The notes under the pieces were generated by a model. It saw only the letters and a program-made list of their open reading frames with translations. It searched no databases and was not told the origin of the DNA. Shown piece after piece: positions 58,600 to 64,000 of a stretch of 64,000 nt of DNA; position 1 is the first letter of the stretch; every line of letters begins with the position of its first letter. The stretch covers positions 34,284,247 to 34,348,246 of the forward strand of contig CM046833.1 of the NCBI GenBank assembly GCA_025618425.1, in the 5' to 3' direction. Source of the DNA: Heliocidaris tuberculata (taxonomy: Eukaryota > Echinodermata > Echinoidea > Camarodonta > Echinometridae). The position numbers were made by a program, and so were the translations under genes.

Positions 58600-58625
58600 G
58601 AATCTGGTTATTCGGAAAAAAATCT
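58600..58625 (+). pseudogene. Decayed microexon K (26 nt)
   Basis: Clearly related to H-J (starts as ESGYSEK) with donor GTAAGTATAT. However, the acceptor reads CCG instead of CAG, and the length of 26 nt would break the frame. Probably not spliced. It marks the 3' end of the visible array. Confidence 0.6.
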
Positions 58626-59664
58626 GTAAGTATATCTAGTATAAACATATGTCTGTGAAGCTGTTTCTTTTTTCGATATTCATTTCCTTATTCAGGTCTT
58701 TAATCAAAAACGGTAATTTCTCGGATTTTTTTTTCCACCCCTGCCTGGCGCCCACCCATGCCAACTTAATGCTACCATGACGTCAGGTCAGGGGGGGGGG
58801 GGGAATGGCGCCCCCCAAAAAAATCCTTCCTTGCGGCCGCCCAAGAGTGGCCAAAATCCCCATTTGTTTTTACCCCTGCCTCGGGCCAACCCATGCCAAC
58901 TTAATGCAACCATGACCTTGATCTTGACCCCTCAAGGTCAGGGAGGAAAATGGAGCGAAAAATGAAATCCTTCCCTGCGGCCGGCCAAAGATGACCAAAG
59001 TCCCGATTTTTTAGATGTTTTTGTTACCCCTGCCTGGCACCCGCCTATGTCAACTTAATGCAACCATGACTTTGACTAGATGTCCCAAGTGTGAAAAGAG
59101 CACTTGCCTGAGAACGCAGATTATTGGAAGAGACTAATACAACACAGGAAGCAAAAATGAACACAAACGAACAAAATCAAAGCAATCAAACACAAAACAA
59201 AAGAAAAATGACTTGTAAAATTGCTTATTAAACAGGGATAAAGTTGATTTATAAATAAGACGAGTACGAAAAAATGTAAGGACTCAGTTTTGCTGTGTCC
59301 GGAAGTATTAGCAAAGAATGTCGCGACATAGTTGGTTCAGTTTTGAAGAGAGAATGGCTTTATAAACTCTTCATTTTTCGAAAATCGATTTATAAAAATA
59401 GATTAATACACTTTGGTATTACCTTTATACGATACAATATATTTATAATTTGATATTATAAAATAATTTGATAAATGTTGCAATCAATCAATTTTAAAGA
59501 GTTAATCCATGAAACATTGTTTGATTTGGATACAATGAACAACAAGCGTAAGAAATCAATATTCAGAGATTTGGCATGATTCTTCGACTCAGACATTCTA
59601 TCGAAACCGAAACCCTGGATTGAGAAAGATCGCGGTAATAAAATTATTAATATCATTTTGTATT
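58626..59664 (+). other. Intron-like sequence after the last microexon
   Basis: Contains three diverged copies of a ~100-bp word set (CCCTGCCTGGC...CCATGCCAACTTAATGCAACCATGACCTTGA) at about 58740, 58870 and 59030, which also occurs once or twice in earlier units (50200, 53970, 55740 and 57570). No further microexon was recognised up to the TAG tract. Confidence 0.5.
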
Positions 59665-60455
<791 letters not shown>

Positions 60456-63115
60456 TATTAACATCGCATCTCTGTACCAGTTGGATAAGCTTTCTGCTCA
60501 AGCAAGTCTGCAATGTCTACCAAGAGCGACCTGGAAGACGATTGACGACTTGAAGATATAGCTCGCAAGCGTTAAACTCACCGAGGTAGACGAGCAAGAG
60601 TGCGTAACACAGGAAGGAATTCGATGGAAAGCCTGGTTGTTAGTGGTAACTCAACGTCTACCCCCTGATAACGCGCATGACTTCTTCAATGGAACTGATC
60701 TCTTTTGACTAAGTACCATCGGATCACCAGTACTAGAATCTCCGGCCTAATCTCCTGCCTACAAGCTCTTCAAACTCTGCAAAATTTTGTCTTCATTCTC
60801 ATTCAACAGAAGAAGCATTCGAAATAAAACTGCATCCCTCCGTGCCTTCTTTCATGATCAGTCGTTGGATATTGTCTGTATAATTACGTGAAACATGGCT
60901 ATATAATGACTTTAATACGAATGAACTTGGCCTAAATGATGAATACTGTGTTTTTCGTAGGGATCGATTTCAAAACAGGGGTGGAGGAGTTCTAGTCGGA
61001 GCTCAACCACATCTTTTGCCACAAGGTTTATTAGAATTAGAACATCCTGATCTCTAACTGGTTATTGTAGAAATATGTATGAAGAAGTCAAAGTGGTTAA
61101 TTTGCTCTATCTACAGACCCCCTAATTCAGCAAATGACTTCTTCGAAAAAATTGAAAATACAGTTGATAATATTCGAGCAATGAGTAATGGATATCAAGG
61201 TATTATATTTGTTGGGGATTTCAATGTAAACTGGTATGAGCAAGATAATAGGAACAAAGACAATTGTCTCATATATATGATACAGTGGATATGACCCAGT
61301 GTCTTCTTGATATCACTAGACCTCGTATTGACAATCCTACAGAAGGGACCATTATAGATCTTGTGTTTGTTAACCGCCCTGAATATGTTAAAGTGTTAAT
61401 GTGACACCCAACTGTGTTGAGAGTGATCACCATGATGTGTCTATTATTCTGCAAGTCTCTAAACCACAACCACCAAAATCTGTCATTCGAAAGTTCTTAT
61501 GTTATGGGAAAGATGATTATGACCGTTTGAACATTCTATTGCATCTTTTTCCTTGGAGTTTGTTTATGGATGAGGGAAATATTGATCAGTGTTGGGAAGG
61601 TTTTTGGATGTGTTTCAGGCAGCAGTCAATGAGTGTATCCCTTCCAAAGTTCAGAAAAACAAACGGTTCTGTCCATGGACAACTAAGGAAATTAAACATA
61701 TTTTGTTAAAGAAAAAGCAGTGCTTCAATCGAGCTCGGAGTTGTAGGGAGACTGATGTTAATAGTCATGAATTGTGGTCTCGGAATAAGGAAATCAGAAA
61801 TAAAGCCAAGAATGTTGTCAATAAGGCCTACTGGAAATATGTGAACGATCTCTTTTCCTTACCAGACAACAGGAAACGTTTCTTTGGATACATGCGATCC
61901 AAGAAACGCAACCCCCTCCACAAATTATAACTGTGAATGGTAAACCGACAAATAAATCAGAAGAGATAGCACAATGCTTCTCTGATTACTTTCTCTCATT
62001 GTTAAGTCGGTGTGATGCATTGCATGAAACCTCTTAATAAGTCTCCAGGACCAGATGGAATTACAGCAGCTATGCTTAAATCGGCAATTGTTCCCATCAC
62101 ACCCGTGTTGCAAAAACTATTCAACACATCAATTTCACTCGGTAAATGGCCTTCACAATGGAAGAAGGCGGTCATTATTCCCATTCACAAATCGGGTAGT
62201 GCTTCTAGTGTGTCCAACTATCGCCCGGTTGCGTTAATATCCATTGTATGTAAGATGATGGAAACACTGGTAGATCGTAAGATAAGAGAACATTTAGAAA
62301 CGGATGGTTTCATTAGCCCGGACCAGCATGGGTTCAATCAAAGAAGGTCATGCGCAACACAACTGATTAACGTAACTCATAAATGGTACACTGCCCTTGA
62401 TAAAACTCCAACTCCAATCACTGACACAATATTTCTCGACGTTAGCAAAGCCTTTGACCGGATGCCCCATGATATTCTTCTTAACAAACTCTCAAGTAAA
62501 TACAATGTTCAAGGTAACACGTGGTATTGGGTAAGGTCATTTATATCTGATCGCCACCAGACTGTTCAGTATCGTGGTTCCTACTCGGATTCAGCTAGCG
62601 TTACCTCACGAATACCCCCAGGAGAGTGTCTTGGGGCCCCGATTGTTTAATAGTTTCATAAATGATATAGTGAGTGTCGTCCAGTCACCTTGTCTGCTTT
62701 TTTGCAGACGATGCTTTGATTTATAGAATATTTAAAGATCCAGCTGAGACCAGTCTCCTCCAAGAAGATTTGGATAGGGTAGCATCTTGGCGTGACAATA
62801 ATCGGATGCAGCTGAATGCAGGTAAAAACTAAAGTGATGAGAATAGCTCCCAGTAAAAAAAGATGTTGGAAACCCACTTTACTTAGTTGATAGTGGTGAC
62901 AGGTGAGCTGTATTAAGTATTTGGGAGTATTTCTCAATTCACAGTTGAACTGGGATGACCATGTTAATCACGTAGTTTCGAAGTGTAATCGCATGCTCGG
63001 TCTCATCTCACGTGTGTCTGCTGGCATCTCTTCTCAAGCTCTTCTGGCATTATACAAGTCACTCGTGTTGCCCATCCTTGATTATGTTGTGCCCGCTTTG
63101 ATAAGCTGCGAAGTA
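60456..63115 (+). mobile_element. Decayed non-LTR retrotransposon (LINE), plus strand
   Basis: In order: endonuclease remnants (VFRRDRFQNRGGGVLVGA near 60949; SIYRPPNS and GDFN at 61105-61230), linker with CPWTTKEIKHILLKKK (61660-61930), reverse transcriptase start SPGPDGITAAMLK, RPVALISIVCKMME, motif A FLDVSKAFDRMPHDIL (62012-62650), a frameshift in motif B, motif C ADDALIYRIF (about 62705), and YLGVFLNSQLNWDDHV (62903-63110). Several stops and frameshifts make it inactive. It is a different family from the minus-strand LINE at 17.6-21.2 kb. The 60456-60840 part may be its 5' region or unrelated. Confidence 0.85.
60840..63110 (+). pseudogene. Broken endonuclease-reverse transcriptase ORF
   Basis: Pieces of the ORF2-type polyprotein listed for the LINE. 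The breaks seen are: a stop after HPDL near 61055, a frame change near 61290 and another near 61600, a stop at 61930, a +1 shift in the PQGSxLGP motif at about 62620 and another before the YLGVF block. The DD of the catalytic motif survives. Confidence 0.8.
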
Positions 63116-63787
63116 GTAGAAGGTAATATTGCAATACAAGTCCGGCACTCGGAGGAGGACGTTAGATTTGTTCATCTGAAGGCAAGAACGGAGAGACTCC
63201 AGCAGACTGCAGTTCATAGGTTTCCAGTAGTCTGGGAAGGCTTGCCTTCTCAATCCAGGGTTGAGCTAGCCTCTTGTCGAGGCCCTGGCGCTGTTGGAAT
63301 CCTTGGCGATATGGAGGCAAAATTTCTGGTGGCGAGCGAAGCGAGCCAGAAAAACCGAGGCGCTTGACACCCGACCTGAATTATATATTCATGAGGCACG
63401 ATTTCCTACTGAATTATGCATGAAAACGTGAATAGTTAGATTACCGCGGCGATCGCCCAGCAAATTGGCCAATGAAATCTCAAGGATTTCTTACTTCAGT
63501 TCTGGACTAGTCTATTTTTTTTGGGGGGGGGGGATTACGTAAATCTCTTGCTCAAAATACATTCACAGACAAGCACATTATGAAGAATTCGATCTCTAGC
63601 TTACAAACCATGGTAATTTGAAATAAGACAAATGTACATATTTCTCAAGAGATCATCATATATTTACAAATAATGAAGAATGGGCAATAAAAGTCACCGT
63701 TCAACAATAGATGCATCTCCATCAATTCTGAAAAGTTGACTTAGTCTTACACTGTTACAGTGTTATTAACAAATAACACTAACACAG
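63116..63787. other. Non-coding sequence
   Basis: The LINE-derived frame continues to 63367 without retaining RT character. A palindromic word GGCGAGCGAAGCGAGCC is at about 63332, and a G run at 63523-63532. No gene supported. Confidence 0.4.
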
Positions 63788-64000
63788 TTAGTTTTTAGAT
63801 CTTGACCGAGTCAAATTCAAAATTATACCTTCTAAAGTCACATCTTGTGACGAAGCGTCCCCAAGATAGATGGCTTGAAGTCCACGTTTCTTGAGCGACT
63901 TCACCTGGTCTCTCATCAGAGACACCAAAGGGGAAATAATCAACAAAATGCTTCGTGAAGATGATAGACTAGAAGATGATGTAACCAAGGAGTTATCAGC
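63788..64000 (-). CDS. RecQ-like DNA helicase, partial exon at window edge
   Basis: The minus-strand frame is open from the window edge and contains ILLIISPLVSLMRDQVKSLKKR, then GLQAIYLGDAS. This is helicase motif Ia of the RecQ family (SPLxxLMxDQV) and the adjacent strand of RecA domain 1. Motif I (Walker A) should lie just beyond 64000. The frame stops at 63788, but a possible donor (AAG/GTATAA) at about 63829 could end the exon earlier. Being short, it may be an exon of a real gene or a fragment of a duplicated RecQ-like copy. Confidence 0.6.
   Translation of the reverse strand, partial: ADNSLVTSSSSLSSSRSILLIISPLVSLMRDQVKSLKKRGLQAIYLGDASSQDVTLEGIILNLTRSRSKN

Larger units (their letters stand above)
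48130..59660 (+). repeat. Tandem microexon units, 3' block
   Basis: Successive diverged copies of a 1.1-1.8-kb unit, each with the words GAAATCGTAGGTGAATAG, GCATTCGAAGAATTTGTACTT, TTATCAAGATTAAATTGATT, GTAGACCAA, AGACAAAAATG, GAGACATTGTTYGATTYGGATA and (in later units) a TTAA MITE plus TAG tract. The three youngest units (about 53.5-58.4 kb) are over 90% alike by eye. Unit length changes through MITE, TA, TAG and foldback insertions while the microexon keeps its splice sites. Confidence 0.8.

Overview
The window is animal nuclear DNA. It is AT-rich, intron-dominated, crowded with microsatellites and nested transposons, and has no prokaryotic gene organisation. The one securely recognised gene is the last exon of an ERG/FLI1-class ETS transcription factor (3639-4165, +). 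Its tail and the repeat types (CR1/L2-like LINEs, Kolobok, hAT, MULE and piggyBac miniatures, and an inverted-repeat element I associate with marine deuterostomes) suggest an echinoderm such as a sea urchin. The species is inference.

Layout. 1-3638 is ERG intron. 3639-4165 is the ETS-domain terminal exon and 4166 to about 7200 is a probable long 3'UTR. 7200-12900 is non-coding: microsatellites, a CpG-rich patch (8400-9040), a small MITE and two foldback loci with hammerhead-like motifs. 12930-14417 looks like the 3' end of an unidentified minus-strand gene. From 17144 to about 58625 lies the most unusual structure: a strong start codon in a 27-nt coding stretch (MGNCWSRRL, a textbook N-myristoylation signal) followed by a + strand series of tandemly duplicated units. 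Each unit carries one microexon of 27 or 33 nt between a polypyrimidine-AG acceptor and a GTAAGT-like donor. Nine of the twelve microexons found are intact, and all nine read open in the phase set by the start exon. The peptides differ strongly while the surrounding intron still aligns. I read this as one large microexon gene, resembling in architecture the micro-exon genes of schistosomes. Its function is unknown.

The microexon array has been repeatedly invaded. A minus-strand CR1/L2-like LINE (about 17575-21205) is itself split by a TA-flanked foldback element that captured a host first exon. A 4.55-kb segment holding two microexons is tandemly duplicated (21643-26197 and 26198-32846), and one copy has gained a 2.08-kb TG...CA insertion. 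A 13-kb transposon cluster (about 34560-47745) contains a 180-bp satellite with an internal strand switch, a MULE-like element, a Kolobok-like element with a THAP exon, a palindrome cluster and a 1-kb TIR element. Inside the 3' microexon units sit two copies of a foldback insert with tandem hammerhead-ribozyme cores on both strands. The two copies differ by exactly one 70-nt monomer.

59665-60455 is a long TAG/GTA microsatellite, 60456-63115 a decayed + strand non-LTR retrotransposon, and the right edge (63788-64000, -) holds part of a RecQ-like helicase exon that continues beyond the window.
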